Source: Deltaproteobacteria bacterium (GTDB lineage Bacteria; Desulfobacterota; Dissulfuribacteria; Dissulfuribacterales; QOAL01). From it: 36,562 nucleotides of DNA. Under the pieces are notes generated by a model. That model did no database searches. It saw only the letters and a list, made by a program, of their open reading frames with translations, and was not told where the DNA came from. The DNA lies in NCBI GenBank assembly GCA_027067775.1, contig JAMOVK010000087.1:1-36562 (forward strand). The letters run 5' to 3'. Both the position numbers and the translations under genes were made by a program. Below, piece after piece: positions 1 to 7,668 of the stretch (positions are counted from its first letter, which is position 1; every line of letters starts with the position of its first letter).

Positions 1-171
1 ACCAAGGTTAGTTTTCGCTTCACTGGTCTTTGCCTTTAGCTGGAACTTCCTATACTGAGGGATAGCCACAGCTGCCAAAATACCAATAATTGCTACAACG
101 ATCATCAATTCAACAAGAGTAAAACCCTTTTCACTCTTGTAAGTCTTTGGTAAAAACCTTTCCATAATCAT
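1..171 (-). CDS. pilA: Type IV pilin (PilA-like), 5' part only
   Basis: This is the N-terminal 57 codons of a type IV pilin, cut by the window edge. The protein starts [16 protein letters not shown], a 16-residue basic leader ending in Gly. The mature end follows as [20 protein letters not shown], with Phe at +1, Glu at +5 and a long hydrophobic helix. This is the class III signal peptide cut and N-methylated by PilD and assembled into a pilus through the inner membrane. The ATG at 171 is preferred over the one at 165 because AAGGAGGAA lies at 178-186 with 6 nt of spacing. A sigma54 promoter lies upstream at 294-310. The globular C-terminal half is outside the window, so a major pilin cannot be told from a minor pilin, although the dedicated sigma54 promoter favours the major one. 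Confidence 0.92.
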   Translation of the reverse strand, partial: MIMERFLPKTYKSEKGFTLVELMIVVAIIGILAAVAIPQYRKFQLKAKTSEAKTNLG

Positions 172-495
172 TTTTTATTCCTCCTTATTTGTGTTTTTTG
201 ATTTTGTAAATTTGTAATCGGCCTAGTTGTTAAGTAGCTTTAATTTTCTCACCTCCTTGATTTCTTGCGTTTCATTTAAGTTGCCTTTCTTAATGCACCA
301 CCTGTGCCAATTCGTTTTAACAAAATGATTTTTATTTGATGGGTTATTTAGGGCAAAAATCAGCTCAAAAGAAAAATTTTAGACTTTTTGACAAAAATTG
401 TTCTTGTGGGAAACAAAATTTGGCTTTATACAAACCTAATCAGGATATTTAAAATAGCGTATAACGAGATAGACAGTCCAAAAAGGAGGACAAAA
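172..495. other. Intergenic region between divergent pilin and lipoprotein genes
   Basis: This 324-bp AT-rich gap separates the minus-strand pilin from the plus-strand lipoprotein. It holds the sigma54 promoter (294-310), the pilin leader and ribosome binding site (178-186), and a second strong Shine-Dalgarno-like AAGGAGGT on the minus strand at 251-258 with no normal start codon after it. On the plus side an AAAAGGAGGA ribosome binding site (481-490) precedes the lipoprotein ATG. A TTGACA hexamer at 388-393 has no acceptable -10 element 17 bp downstream, so no promoter is called for the lipoprotein. Confidence 0.6.
294..310 (-). promoter_or_regulatory. Sigma54 (RpoN) promoter of the pilin gene
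   Basis: Reading the minus strand, TTGGCACAGGTGGTGCA matches the sigma54 consensus TTGGCACRNNNNTTGCW, with the -24 GG and -12 GC dinucleotides 12 positions apart as required. Transcription should begin near 283, leaving a leader of about 110 nt before the pilin ATG. Pilin genes in many Gram-negative bacteria are driven by RpoN and an NtrC-type activator (PilR); an NtrC-type activator is encoded at 30161-31573 in this window, but a link between the two is inference. Confidence 0.85.
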
Positions 496-1173
496 ATGAA
501 AAGGGTTTCGCTCTTTGTTATCATTATCTTGACCATCTTCCTTGCTGGTGGATGTGCTAATAAAGATATTGAGCCTACCGGATTTTTAAGTGACTATTCC
601 AAACTGCAACCAGGTCAAGGAGACCAGCCGCTAAAGCGTTATGTGGACCCCACCGTAGACTTTTCCAAGTACAAAAAGGTCATGATAGACAAGGTGATCT
701 TCTATTTTAAAAACGATTCCAGGGAAATTGGAATAGATCCTGATGAACTCAAAATGCTTGCAGACTACTTTCACGATTGCCTGATTAAAAATCTGCAGGA
801 TAGATATCCAGTTGTAAGTAAACCTGGTCCTGATGTCCTTAGGATTCGGGTTGCTATTACGAATGTAAAGGCTGGGAATCCTGTCCTTGGTGCAGCCTCT
901 GCGGTCCTGCCTGTTGGAGTTGCTGTCAACGCCCTTTCAAATGTCACTACTGGAGAATCTATAAATGTTGGAGAGGCAACCATAGAAGCCGAATTCCTTG
1001 ATTCTGAAACAGGAAAGGTTGTAGCGGCTATCATGGACCGCAAGGTGGGCTCAACGTATTCAACAGGTTCTGTGAAAGGAAAGTGGGGCCATGCAAAACA
1101 GGCATTCCAAGAATGGGCCCAAAAACTTCGAAAATGGCTTGATGAAGTACACGACAAAAAAGCCCGTAATTAA
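496..1173 (+). CDS. DUF3313-type lipoprotein
   Basis: The 225-residue product begins with a basic n-region, a hydrophobic stretch and the lipobox LAGGC, so Cys20 should be lipidated. The rest resembles the DUF3313 family as I remember it: GFLSDYSKLQPG near residue 28, then VDFSKYKKVMIDKVIFYF, IDPDELKMLADYF, a PGPDVLRIRVAIT segment, and a Gly/Ala/Val-rich centre. DUF3313 proteins are envelope lipoproteins of unknown function. The frame is open upstream to 388, but the ATG at 496 is chosen because AAAAGGAGGA (481-490) lies just before it and because it makes a proper signal peptide; an upstream start would bury the signal sequence. It seems to stand alone, followed by a 452-bp gap before nrdJ. 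Family assignment is from recognised motifs, without a profile search. Confidence 0.8.
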   Translation: MKRVSLFVIIILTIFLAGGCANKDIEPTGFLSDYSKLQPGQGDQPLKRYVDPTVDFSKYKKVMIDKVIFYFKNDSREIGIDPDELKMLADYFHDCLIKNLQDRYPVVSKPGPDVLRIRVAITNVKAGNPVLGAASAVLPVGVAVNALSNVTTGESINVGEATIEAEFLDSETGKVVAAIMDRKVGSTYSTGSVKGKWGHAKQAFQEWAQKLRKWLDEVHDKKARN

Positions 1174-1239
1174 TAATTAATATATTATAAAGGTAAGAAG
1201 GTGTTCATAAATCCTTTATCGGCCATCTTGGATGAAAAG

Positions 1240-1418
1240 GGCAAGGATAGGAATTTGACTAGACATTTGGGAACAGGGCCTAGAGATTCTTGGTGAAGCG
1301 AAGCAGCTGAAACCTCCATTTAGCGAGCATGAGCGAGCGGCTTTGGAGCGTTTCAGCGAAGCAAACCTATAGAAGCTCTTGGCCCTGCTTTCCAGTCTAG
1401 TCAAAACCCTTCCTTGCC
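1240..1418. repeat. Imperfect long palindrome (possible structured RNA or miniature element)
   Basis: The two arms are inverted copies. The outer arms are GGCAAGGATAGGAATTTGAC at 1240-1259 and, read on the minus strand from 1418, GGCAAGGAAGGGTTTTGAC, each continuing with TAGAC. Next come CAGGGCC (1274-1280) against GGCCCTG (1381-1387), then GAAGCGAAGCAGCTGAAAC (1295-1313) against TTTCAGCGAAGC (1351-1362), and CTCCA (1314-1318) against TGGAG (1344-1348). The apex has GCGAGC twice (1323-1328, 1332-1337). Folding would give one long interrupted hairpin. No transposase, rRNA or tRNA signal is associated. A non-autonomous mobile element or a structured leader RNA are both possible. Confidence 0.55.
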
Positions 1419-1494
1419 TGTCCACATTCACCAGGAGAAAAAAAATACAGCATACTTTATCGTCAGAGCAGTAGAGAGCCTTGTACAATCTGTC

Positions 1495-1523
1495 TTGACT
1501 TGCGCGGAAAAATCCACTATATC
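1495..1523 (+). promoter_or_regulatory. Sigma70-type promoter of nrdJ
   Basis: TTGACT (1495-1500) and TATATC (1518-1523) are separated by 17 bp, matching -35 and -10 hexamers. The -10 hexamer lies inside the first NrdR box, so repressor binding would block RNA polymerase. Transcription should begin near 1530, giving a leader of about 95 nt. Confidence 0.65.
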
Positions 1524-1529
1524 TTCTAC
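1514..1529 (+). promoter_or_regulatory. NrdR box 1
   Basis: CCACTATATCTTCTAC matches the 16-bp NrdR palindrome (aCacwAtATaTwGtGt) at about 11 of 16 positions, including the central CTATAT core. Its centre is 31 bp (three helical turns) from the centre of box 2, the tandem geometry usual for NrdR, the zinc-finger ATP-cone repressor of ribonucleotide reductase genes. It overlaps the -10 element. Confidence 0.7.
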
Positions 1530-1544
1530 AATTTATTTTCGATC

Positions 1545-1560
1545 TTACAATATATTGTGC
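1545..1560 (+). promoter_or_regulatory. NrdR box 2
   Basis: TTACAATATATTGTGC contains the perfect palindrome ACAATATATTGT and fits the NrdR consensus at about 13 of 16 positions. It is the stronger of the pair and lies just downstream of the predicted transcription start. Confidence 0.75.
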
Positions 1561-1625
1561 ATGCATAATAACAAATAAATCGTTGTCGTCTGATTTCTTC
1601 GTACAGCAGGCGGGAGGTTAAAATA

Positions 1626-3851
1626 ATGGAGCTCGAGCTTCCACGTACATCCTTACCCTTATCTAACAACGCTCTTGTAGTCTTGGCCAGACGATATCTG
1701 AAAAAGGACGAGCTTGGCCAGGTTATTGAAACGCCTGAAGACATGTTCCGCAGGGTTGCCAAGGCCATCGCAAAACCAGACAAGAAATACGATAAAGATG
1801 TTGACTTAAAGGCCATTGAAGAAAGATTCTACGGCATGATGACCAGCTTCAAGTTCATGCCAAACAGCCCTACTCTCATGAATGCTGGCCGTGTGCTTGG
1901 TCAACTGTCTGCCTGTTTTGTACTTCCTATAGACGACTCTATCGAAAGCATTTTCGAGGCAGTAAAACATACTGCCATGATCCATAAAAGTGGTGGAGGA
2001 ACCGGTTTTTCTTTTTCTAGAATCAGGCCGGAGGGCGACATAGTCAAAACCACTCATGGAGTGGCAAGCGGTCCCATCTCTTTTATGACCATATTTGATG
2101 TTGCCACAGAAACCATAAAACAAGGTGGCACAAGACGGGGCGCCAACATGGGCATCCTCAGGGTGGATCACCCGGACATTGAAAAATTTATCAGCTGCAA
2201 GACACAAACCGACAGGCTCAACAACTTTAACATATCAGTAGCGCTAACTGAAAGGTTCATGACCGCTGTCCATAATGGTGAAAGTTACCCGCTTATAAAC
2301 CCAAGGACAGGACTCGAGGTAAAAAGACTTCCTGCCGACCAGGTCTTTTCGGAAATAGTCCAATCTGCCTGGGCAAGCGGCGAACCTGGCATTATATTCA
2401 TAGATCGCATAAACAAGGCCAACCCTACCCCGCAACTTGGTGAAATCGAAAGCACCAACCCCTGCGGTGAGCAGCCCCTGCTTCCTTATGAATCCTGTAA
2501 CCTTGGCTCTATAAACCTTGGCAAGTTTGTAAGTAAAGACGGGACCATTGACTTTGACGAATTAAAAAGCGTTGTATGGGATGCAGTGCATTTCCTGGAC
2601 AATGTAATAGATGCCAACAGGTTTCCCTTAAAGGAAATCGAACGCATGACTAGGCGTACAAGAAAAATAGGGCTTGGAGTCATGGGCTTTGCAGATATGC
2701 TCATTTCCATGAAGATCCCATACAACTCTCAGGAGGCCATAGAGGTTGCCCAAAAGATAATGAAGTTCATAGATGAAGAATCCAAAAAGGCCTCGGCAGA
2801 ACTGGCAAAAAAAAGAGGCAATTTCCCTGCATATGAAGGAAGTATCTACGACACACCTCAAAGTCCGTACATGAGAAACTCCACCACCACTACCATTGCC
2901 CCTACTGGCACGATCAGTATCATCGCAGGGGCGTCAAGCGGCATAGAACCGCTTTTTGCCATAAGCTACATCAGACGTGTGCTTGACGGAAGCGAACTTA
3001 TAGAAGCCCATCCACTTTTTGTTAAGGAGTTGAGGGAACGTGGACTTTACTCTCAAAAGTTAATGGAAAAGATAGCCTCTACCGGCTCCATACAAGAGCT
3101 TGATGAAATCCCTGATGAAATAAAAAAGATCTATGTGACATCAATGGATGTCACCCCTGAAGACCACATAGCCATACAGGCGGCCTTTCAGGAATACACG
3201 GATAACGCGGTGTCCAAGACCATCAACTTTCCTGAAGATGCCACCATAGATGATGTAAAGAAGGCATACATACTGGCATGGCAAAAGGGACTTAAAGGGC
3301 TGACCATTTACAGGTACGGCAGCAGGCCTGTACAGGTCCTTAACCTGAAAGAGAAGAAAAAGAAAGGGCAGAAAACCCCTGAATTAACCGAGGTCACGAA
3401 TGGCAAAATTGCTCCAAGACCAAGGCCAAGACGCACGCGCGGCATAACCGAAAGGGTCAGGACAGGATGCGGGAATCTTTACGTAACCATAAACTGGGAT
3501 GACGATGACTTTTGTGAAGTCTTTGCCCAGATGGGTAAGGCCGGGGGATGTGCAGCCTGTCAGATAGAGGCGGAAACAAGGCTTATTTCCTTGGCCTTGC
3601 GTTCTGGCATAAGCCCCAAGGCCATAATAAAACAGCTTTCAGGAATCAGATGTCCATCCCCAAGCTGGGATGAAGGCAAACAGATACTTTCCTGTCCGGA
3701 CGGGGTTGCCAAGGTGCTGGCAGAGGCAGCAGACATTGAGATAGAAAAAAAGGAGCCAGATGTTATGAACTGCCCCGACTGCGGTTCCACCCTGGACTTT
3801 GAAGAAGGATGTGCCCTATGCCGGTCTTGCGGCTACTCAAAGTGCAGTTAG
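1626..3851 (+). CDS. nrdJ: Class II (adenosylcobalamin-dependent) ribonucleotide reductase
   Basis: NrdJ reduces ribonucleotides to deoxyribonucleotides using a radical generated from coenzyme B12, so it works with or without oxygen. The 741-residue protein has the catalytic motif NPCGEQ (278-283; Asn278, radical Cys280, Glu282), the presumed redox pair Cys97 (LSACFVLP) and Cys291 (YESCNLGSINL), and the barrel signatures TTTIAPTGTISII and GASSGIEPLF near 418-442. After a basic linker (about 565-600) comes a TSCPD-type domain (QMGKAGGCAACQIEAE ... ILSCPDGVAKVL). The C-terminus is a Cys-rich tail (Cys716, 719, 729, 732, 735, 740) that may bind zinc and shuttle electrons. No N-terminal ATP-cone is obvious. 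GGGAGG at 1612-1617 supports the ATG. The tandem NrdR boxes upstream imply repression when dNTPs are plentiful. No class I or III genes are in the window. Confidence 0.97.
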   Translation: MELELPRTSLPLSNNALVVLARRYLKKDELGQVIETPEDMFRRVAKAIAKPDKKYDKDVDLKAIEERFYGMMTSFKFMPNSPTLMNAGRVLGQLSACFVLPIDDSIESIFEAVKHTAMIHKSGGGTGFSFSRIRPEGDIVKTTHGVASGPISFMTIFDVATETIKQGGTRRGANMGILRVDHPDIEKFISCKTQTDRLNNFNISVALTERFMTAVHNGESYPLINPRTGLEVKRLPADQVFSEIVQSAWASGEPGIIFIDRINKANPTPQLGEIESTNPCGEQPLLPYESCNLGSINLGKFVSKDGTIDFDELKSVVWDAVHFLDNVIDANRFPLKEIERMTRRTRKIGLGVMGFADMLISMKIPYNSQEAIEVAQKIMKFIDEESKKASAELAKKRGNFPAYEGSIYDTPQSPYMRNSTTTTIAPTGTISIIAGASSGIEPLFAISYIRRVLDGSELIEAHPLFVKELRERGLYSQKLMEKIASTGSIQELDEIPDEIKKIYVTSMDVTPEDHIAIQAAFQEYTDNAVSKTINFPEDATIDDVKKAYILAWQKGLKGLTIYRYGSRPVQVLNLKEKKKKGQKTPELTEVTNGKIAPRPRPRRTRGITERVRTGCGNLYVTINWDDDDFCEVFAQMGKAGGCAACQIEAETRLISLALRSGISPKAIIKQLSGIRCPSPSWDEGKQILSCPDGVAKVLAEAADIEIEKKEPDVMNCPDCGSTLDFEEGCALCRSCGYSKCS

Positions 3852-3964
3852 CTGATAGGCAGCCCAGCTCCTCTTCCCCTGATCCTTTTATATGACATTT
3901 ACCTTGCCATGGCACATTGTGACCTTGTCTGTATTTTTTTCTTTAATATCTTAATGGTAAGCCA

Positions 3965-5236
3965 ATGCCTCCAACTCCAAAGGTATCAAAGACAAAAAAA
4001 GACACGCACGATAAAAACACCTCAAAAGACACATGCGCCCGATGCGGGGCCTGCCTGTCCTTTTGCCCTGTTTATCAATCCCATCCGATCGAAAGGTTCT
4101 CTCCTCGTGGCAAGTATTTCCTTTTGCGTTCAGCTTCTATAAAAAAACGCCAAAGACTGATAAAGGAGACGATAGCTGCCTGCTTGCAATGTGGGGCATG
4201 TTCCAGACTCTGCCCTTCCGGAACAGATGTTGCCGATATTATAAGAGCTGAAAGAGACAGGGTGGCCTATTTCAGATCCTTTCCCTACTCACTCTTTGAC
4301 ATATGGGAAAAGCTTGGACAGGAAAGAGGCATAAAGGCCGTATCATTTCTTGAAAAGATCTCTGCCTTGTTAAGGGACTTTCAAAACGCTGTGCCCCTTG
4401 CCAAGGCGCCCTTTCTTTCAAACCTTAACCTGTACATCCACTCTTTTCCGGGCACGATCTCAAGATGTAAAGTTGATGAGCGTGCAAAAAGGGCAAAGGT
4501 GCTGCTGTTTTGCGGCTGCATGCAAAACCATGTCTTTCCTGATACTGCTGCAAAGATCGCTGCCATACTAGACTGGGAACTTGAAATACCTGAAAATCAA
4601 GTTTGCTGCGGACTGCCGGCATACAGCCAGGGGGCAATGTCCCGGGCAAGGTCCTTTGCAAAAAAAAACCTCGATATTTTTCTTAATAGGCAGGCCGATA
4701 TCATTCTTACAGGCTGCGCCTCTTGTGCCTACATGATAAAGAGCTGGCCTTCCCTTTTTGGAATACAGACCCCAACCTATAAACACGCCACCAAGATAGC
4801 AACACGGGTGATGGAATTCAGCCAGTTCATGGCCCGCTATCAGGCAAACACTGGAGCTAGGAAAAACGGCAGCATAGCCATACAAATTCCCTGTCATCAG
4901 CGTTACGGGCTCGATTCGGAAAGATCCTTGATAACCGTGGCCCAAAGATTTTTGTTACCAGACCAACCACTGACAACCCTTGGATGCTGCGGCCTTGGCG
5001 GAACCTTTTCCCTGTTTAATCCAGACATATCAAAAAACATATTTGAACAGAATATTGCATCAAAAACTGGATGCTTTACATTAGAGAAAACAGGCCCTGT
5101 CTTCACCACCTGTTCAGGATGTCTCCTTAGACTCCGCCATGCATTTGAGACCCTTGCCAAAGAGGAAGACAGCGCACCTCGGGCATACCATCTGGTAGAC
5201 CTGATGGTCCACAATAAGGAGAACCCAAAAGGATGA
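3965..5236 (+). CDS. Iron-sulfur protein of the GlcF / CCG-domain type
   Basis: The 423-residue protein has two ferredoxin-like 4Fe-4S motifs (Cys24, 27, 30, 34 and Cys73, 76, 79, 83), each ending in CP. Two cysteine-rich CCG domains follow: the first around FCGC (183-185), CCGLPAY (214-220) and CASC (251-254); the second around PCH (309-311), CCGLGG (341-346) and CSGC (383-386). This is the layout of glycolate oxidase subunit GlcF and of related Fe-S subunits of lactate and heterodisulfide-type oxidoreductases, which carry electrons from a flavin subunit to the membrane or a soluble acceptor. No FAD-containing partner (GlcD) is beside it, so the substrate is unknown. The start is uncertain: the ATG at 3965 has only a weak ribosome binding site. 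Its stop overlaps the rlmE start by 4 bp, suggesting co-transcription. Confidence 0.85.
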   Translation: MPPTPKVSKTKKDTHDKNTSKDTCARCGACLSFCPVYQSHPIERFSPRGKYFLLRSASIKKRQRLIKETIAACLQCGACSRLCPSGTDVADIIRAERDRVAYFRSFPYSLFDIWEKLGQERGIKAVSFLEKISALLRDFQNAVPLAKAPFLSNLNLYIHSFPGTISRCKVDERAKRAKVLLFCGCMQNHVFPDTAAKIAAILDWELEIPENQVCCGLPAYSQGAMSRARSFAKKNLDIFLNRQADIILTGCASCAYMIKSWPSLFGIQTPTYKHATKIATRVMEFSQFMARYQANTGARKNGSIAIQIPCHQRYGLDSERSLITVAQRFLLPDQPLTTLGCCGLGGTFSLFNPDISKNIFEQNIASKTGCFTLEKTGPVFTTCSGCLLRLRHAFETLAKEEDSAPRAYHLVDLMVHNKENPKG

Positions 5237-5811
5237 AGGAGATCAAGGATCACTACTTTTTTAAGGCGAAAAAGGAAGGTTATCCTGCCCGCTCTGTCTA
5301 CAAGCTTATTGAGGCGCAGGAACGATTCAAGTTTCTGGGTAAGGGGCAGAAGGTCCTGGATCTGGGAGCTGCCCCAGGTTCCTGGACAAAGTATGCAGCC
5401 AAGGTAGTTGGCTCAGATGGATTTATTGTGGCAGTAGACCTTCACAGGCTTAAAATAAACCAGGATAATGTTGTCTTTTTGAAGGAAGACATCTACCAGC
5501 TCATCTCTTCAAAGGAGTTGGAAGAGCAGGCCCCCTTTGACGTGGTGCTTTCAGACATGGCCCCAAAAACTACTGGCAGGAAGGACAGGGATCACTATCT
5601 GTCTGTAGACCTTGCCAGAACTGCCCTTCAGATAGCCTCGAGATTCCTTGTCAAAAACGGGGCTTTCTACTGCAAGGTCTTTGATGGCGAAGACTTTCCA
5701 GAATTCAAGACAGAGGCACAGCGGATCTTCAGGACAGTGAAGATCTTTAAGCCCAAAAGTTCAAGAAAAGAAAGTGTTGAAAAGTTCCTCTTTTGCAAGA
5801 CAAAAAAATAA
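5233..5811 (+). CDS. rlmE: 23S rRNA 2'-O-ribose methyltransferase RlmE (FtsJ/RrmJ)
   Basis: RlmE methylates the ribose of a uridine in the 23S rRNA A-loop with S-adenosylmethionine, a late step of large-subunit maturation. The 192-residue protein is the normal family length. It has the SAM-binding motif VLDLGAAPGSW (41-51) and the complete K-D-K-E catalytic tetrad: Lys24 (SVYKL), Asp108 (VVLSDMAPKTTG), Lys148 (FYCKVFDG) and Glu180 (SRKES). The ATG overlaps the stop of the preceding Fe-S gene (ATGA), and the 3' end overlaps the proposed hemW start by 38 bp, so the genes appear translationally coupled. Confidence 0.95.
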   Translation: MKEIKDHYFFKAKKEGYPARSVYKLIEAQERFKFLGKGQKVLDLGAAPGSWTKYAAKVVGSDGFIVAVDLHRLKINQDNVVFLKEDIYQLISSKELEEQAPFDVVLSDMAPKTTGRKDRDHYLSVDLARTALQIASRFLVKNGAFYCKVFDGEDFPEFKTEAQRIFRTVKIFKPKSSRKESVEKFLFCKTKK

Positions 5812-6964
5812 AATATCCCCTGCCGGACTTTATGTTCATATCCCATTGTGCAGGAAAAAATGTCCTTACTGCTCCTTCGTTTCCTATGAAGGCCAGATGC
5901 ATATGGCCAAAAGCTATATCGAGGCCATAAAGAAACAGGTAATCTTGATAATTGACCAGGGCCTTACAAAGGGTCTCACTTTTAACACCGTCTACATAGG
6001 TGGGGGCACGCCCTCTTTGATCCAGGCAGAACTTATATCTGAGCTTTTGGAACATCTGTTCCTTCAGTTTCCAACAGTATCTCCAAAGGATATGGAGATC
6101 ACAATTGAATGCAATCCAGAGTCTGTAACAGGGTCTTGGATCAGGAAGGTAAAAAAAACCGGCATTAACAGGATAAGCCTTGGAGTACAGGACCTTTCTG
6201 ATAGGGGCTTAGGACTCCTTGGACGTATACATACGTCTAAAGAGGCCATAGATGCTGCAAGAATTATAAAAGACCAGGGTCTATCAAACCTGTCTCTGGA
6301 TCTTATTTACTGTCTGCCAAGTCAAGATCTTGATTGGCTCGAGAACACCCTAACACGGGCCATCTCCTTGGACCCGGCACATATCTCGGCATATGAGCTT
6401 ACTGTAGAGCCAGGAACAAGATTTGCCCGAAAGATGAAAAGGAAAACCCTCAAACTTCCAGACCAGGATGCGAGCCTCGCCTTGACCAGACTGGTGGAAG
6501 GTTTTCTGCACTCGCATGGATTCTTTCAGTATGAAATATCCAACTTTTCAAGACCGGACAGGGAATGTAAGCACAACATAAATTACTGGACAGGGGGACA
6601 ATATCTGGGCCTTGGATGTGGAGCTGTATCTTTTATAAATGGCATCAGGTACTTCAACATCAAGGACCTGGATACATTTATTAAAAGGATAGAAAGAGAT
6701 GACTGCGCCATTGAATACCAGGAAAAACTTGACAATGAGGCAAGATTCAGGGAAACGCTTGTCATGTGGTTGAGAATGACCTCGGGCGCAAAGGCCCAGG
6801 TGCTAGAAGAACGCTTTGGTATTGATCTTTTTACCTATTATGGGCCTCTTCTGGATAGGCTTGGTGAGAAAGGGGTTATTGAGGCAGACAAAGGCTCTGG
6901 TACACTAAAGTTAACAGAAAGGGGCAGGCATATATCCAACTACGTTTTGAGCTATCTGGTATGA
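5774..6964 (+). CDS. hemW: HemW-type radical SAM protein (heme chaperone)
   Basis: This 396-residue radical SAM protein has the cluster motif CRKKCPYCSF (Cys26, Cys30, Cys33). The position two after the third Cys is Phe, whereas true HemN coproporphyrinogen oxidases have a fourth Cys there; that absence marks HemW, now regarded as a heme-inserting chaperone and often mis-annotated as HemN. YIGGGTPSL and the NINYWTGGQYLGLGCGA segment are also typical, and the C-terminal winged-helix region ends in KLTERGRHISNYV. The start is uncertain: the proposed GTG (5774) lies inside rlmE with no strong ribosome binding site, and the conserved fold begins only near residue 17. The stop overlaps the next ATG by 4 bp. 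Confidence 0.88.
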   Translation: MLKSSSFARQKNKISPAGLYVHIPLCRKKCPYCSFVSYEGQMHMAKSYIEAIKKQVILIIDQGLTKGLTFNTVYIGGGTPSLIQAELISELLEHLFLQFPTVSPKDMEITIECNPESVTGSWIRKVKKTGINRISLGVQDLSDRGLGLLGRIHTSKEAIDAARIIKDQGLSNLSLDLIYCLPSQDLDWLENTLTRAISLDPAHISAYELTVEPGTRFARKMKRKTLKLPDQDASLALTRLVEGFLHSHGFFQYEISNFSRPDRECKHNINYWTGGQYLGLGCGAVSFINGIRYFNIKDLDTFIKRIERDDCAIEYQEKLDNEARFRETLVMWLRMTSGAKAQVLEERFGIDLFTYYGPLLDRLGEKGVIEADKGSGTLKLTERGRHISNYVLSYLV

Positions 6965-7638
6965 AGCCCAAACTTCAAACAGTGCTTATAGTAACAATCT
7001 TGAGCTTCTTTCTTAACGGGTGTGCAGACCTTGGAAGAAAATGCGCTGATGTCTGCAGTCCAGACGTTAAGATAATCAGCTATCATGTAAAAAAGCACTA
7101 TGAAAATATAAGGACCCTGGCCCAAAGACTCTATGCCAGAAATCCCTGTTACGAACCAGACCCTGACGTACGCATGGCAAAAATCCAGGCCGTTTTTGGA
7201 GAAAAATCCACATATCCTGTACCGGCTTCGATAAGGCTTCCAATGTCCCATGAACTGTTAACGCTTGCCTTTAGCAACAACCCGCCAATATCTGACAGGG
7301 TTCTAATCTTGATTCTTGGGCTCAAAAAGGGAATAGATGAGGCCTATGATACTGGTAGCGGCCCTTTCATTACAGGGTGTCAAATAGATGCCAGGAGGCT
7401 TGAACGCCTTTACAAAAACATCTCCCAGGTGAACTGGCGCCTTAAAACATATAAATCGGCCACAGGAACGCCTCTTTTTTTCACCAACCAGGCCCTGGAG
7501 TCGGGATATATCAATATGGGGTTTGAGGTTATAATGACTCAAATGTTGACTCGGATTCAAGATGATATTTATCTTAGAGGTGGCCTTGAAGGAAACCTTA
7601 CCTTCAGAATTGGCGCCCTGTTTTTATCAATTTTGTAA
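6961..7638 (+). CDS. Predicted lipoprotein of unknown function
   Basis: The product has 225 residues. Residues 1-21 form a lipoprotein signal peptide with lipobox LNGC, so Cys21 should be lipidated. The mature protein has a Cys-rich start (CADLGRKCADVCSP) and is mostly helical, with segments such as SHELLTLAFSNNPPISDRVLILILGLKKGIDEAY and a C-terminal GNLTFRIGALFLSIL. I do not recognise a named domain. Its ATG overlaps the hemW stop (ATGA), so it is probably translated from the same message. It could be an outer-membrane assembly or stress protein; nothing visible decides this. Confidence 0.75.
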   Translation: MKPKLQTVLIVTILSFFLNGCADLGRKCADVCSPDVKIISYHVKKHYENIRTLAQRLYARNPCYEPDPDVRMAKIQAVFGEKSTYPVPASIRLPMSHELLTLAFSNNPPISDRVLILILGLKKGIDEAYDTGSGPFITGCQIDARRLERLYKNISQVNWRLKTYKSATGTPLFFTNQALESGYINMGFEVIMTQMLTRIQDDIYLRGGLEGNLTFRIGALFLSIL

Positions 7639-7668
7639 TTAGGATACGGCTTAAAAAGGAGAAACGAG

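Larger units (their letters stand above)
1174..1625. other. 452-bp intergenic region upstream of nrdJ
   Basis: No convincing gene lies here; minus-strand frames crossing it have no ribosome binding site and no recognisable product. It contains an imperfect 179-nt palindrome (1240-1418), a sigma70-type promoter (1495-1523), two NrdR boxes (1514-1529 and 1545-1560) and the nrdJ ribosome binding site GGGAGG at 1612-1617. Confidence 0.7.

Noticed and set aside
388-495. Extended start of the DUF3313 lipoprotein at 388
   Set aside because: It would place 36 residues before the signal peptide, and the ribosome binding site precedes the ATG at 496.
1216-1566. 116-codon minus-strand frame in the gap before nrdJ
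   Set aside because: It lies over the palindrome, promoter and NrdR boxes, has no ribosome binding site and codes for a low-quality Cys/Arg/Ser-rich peptide.
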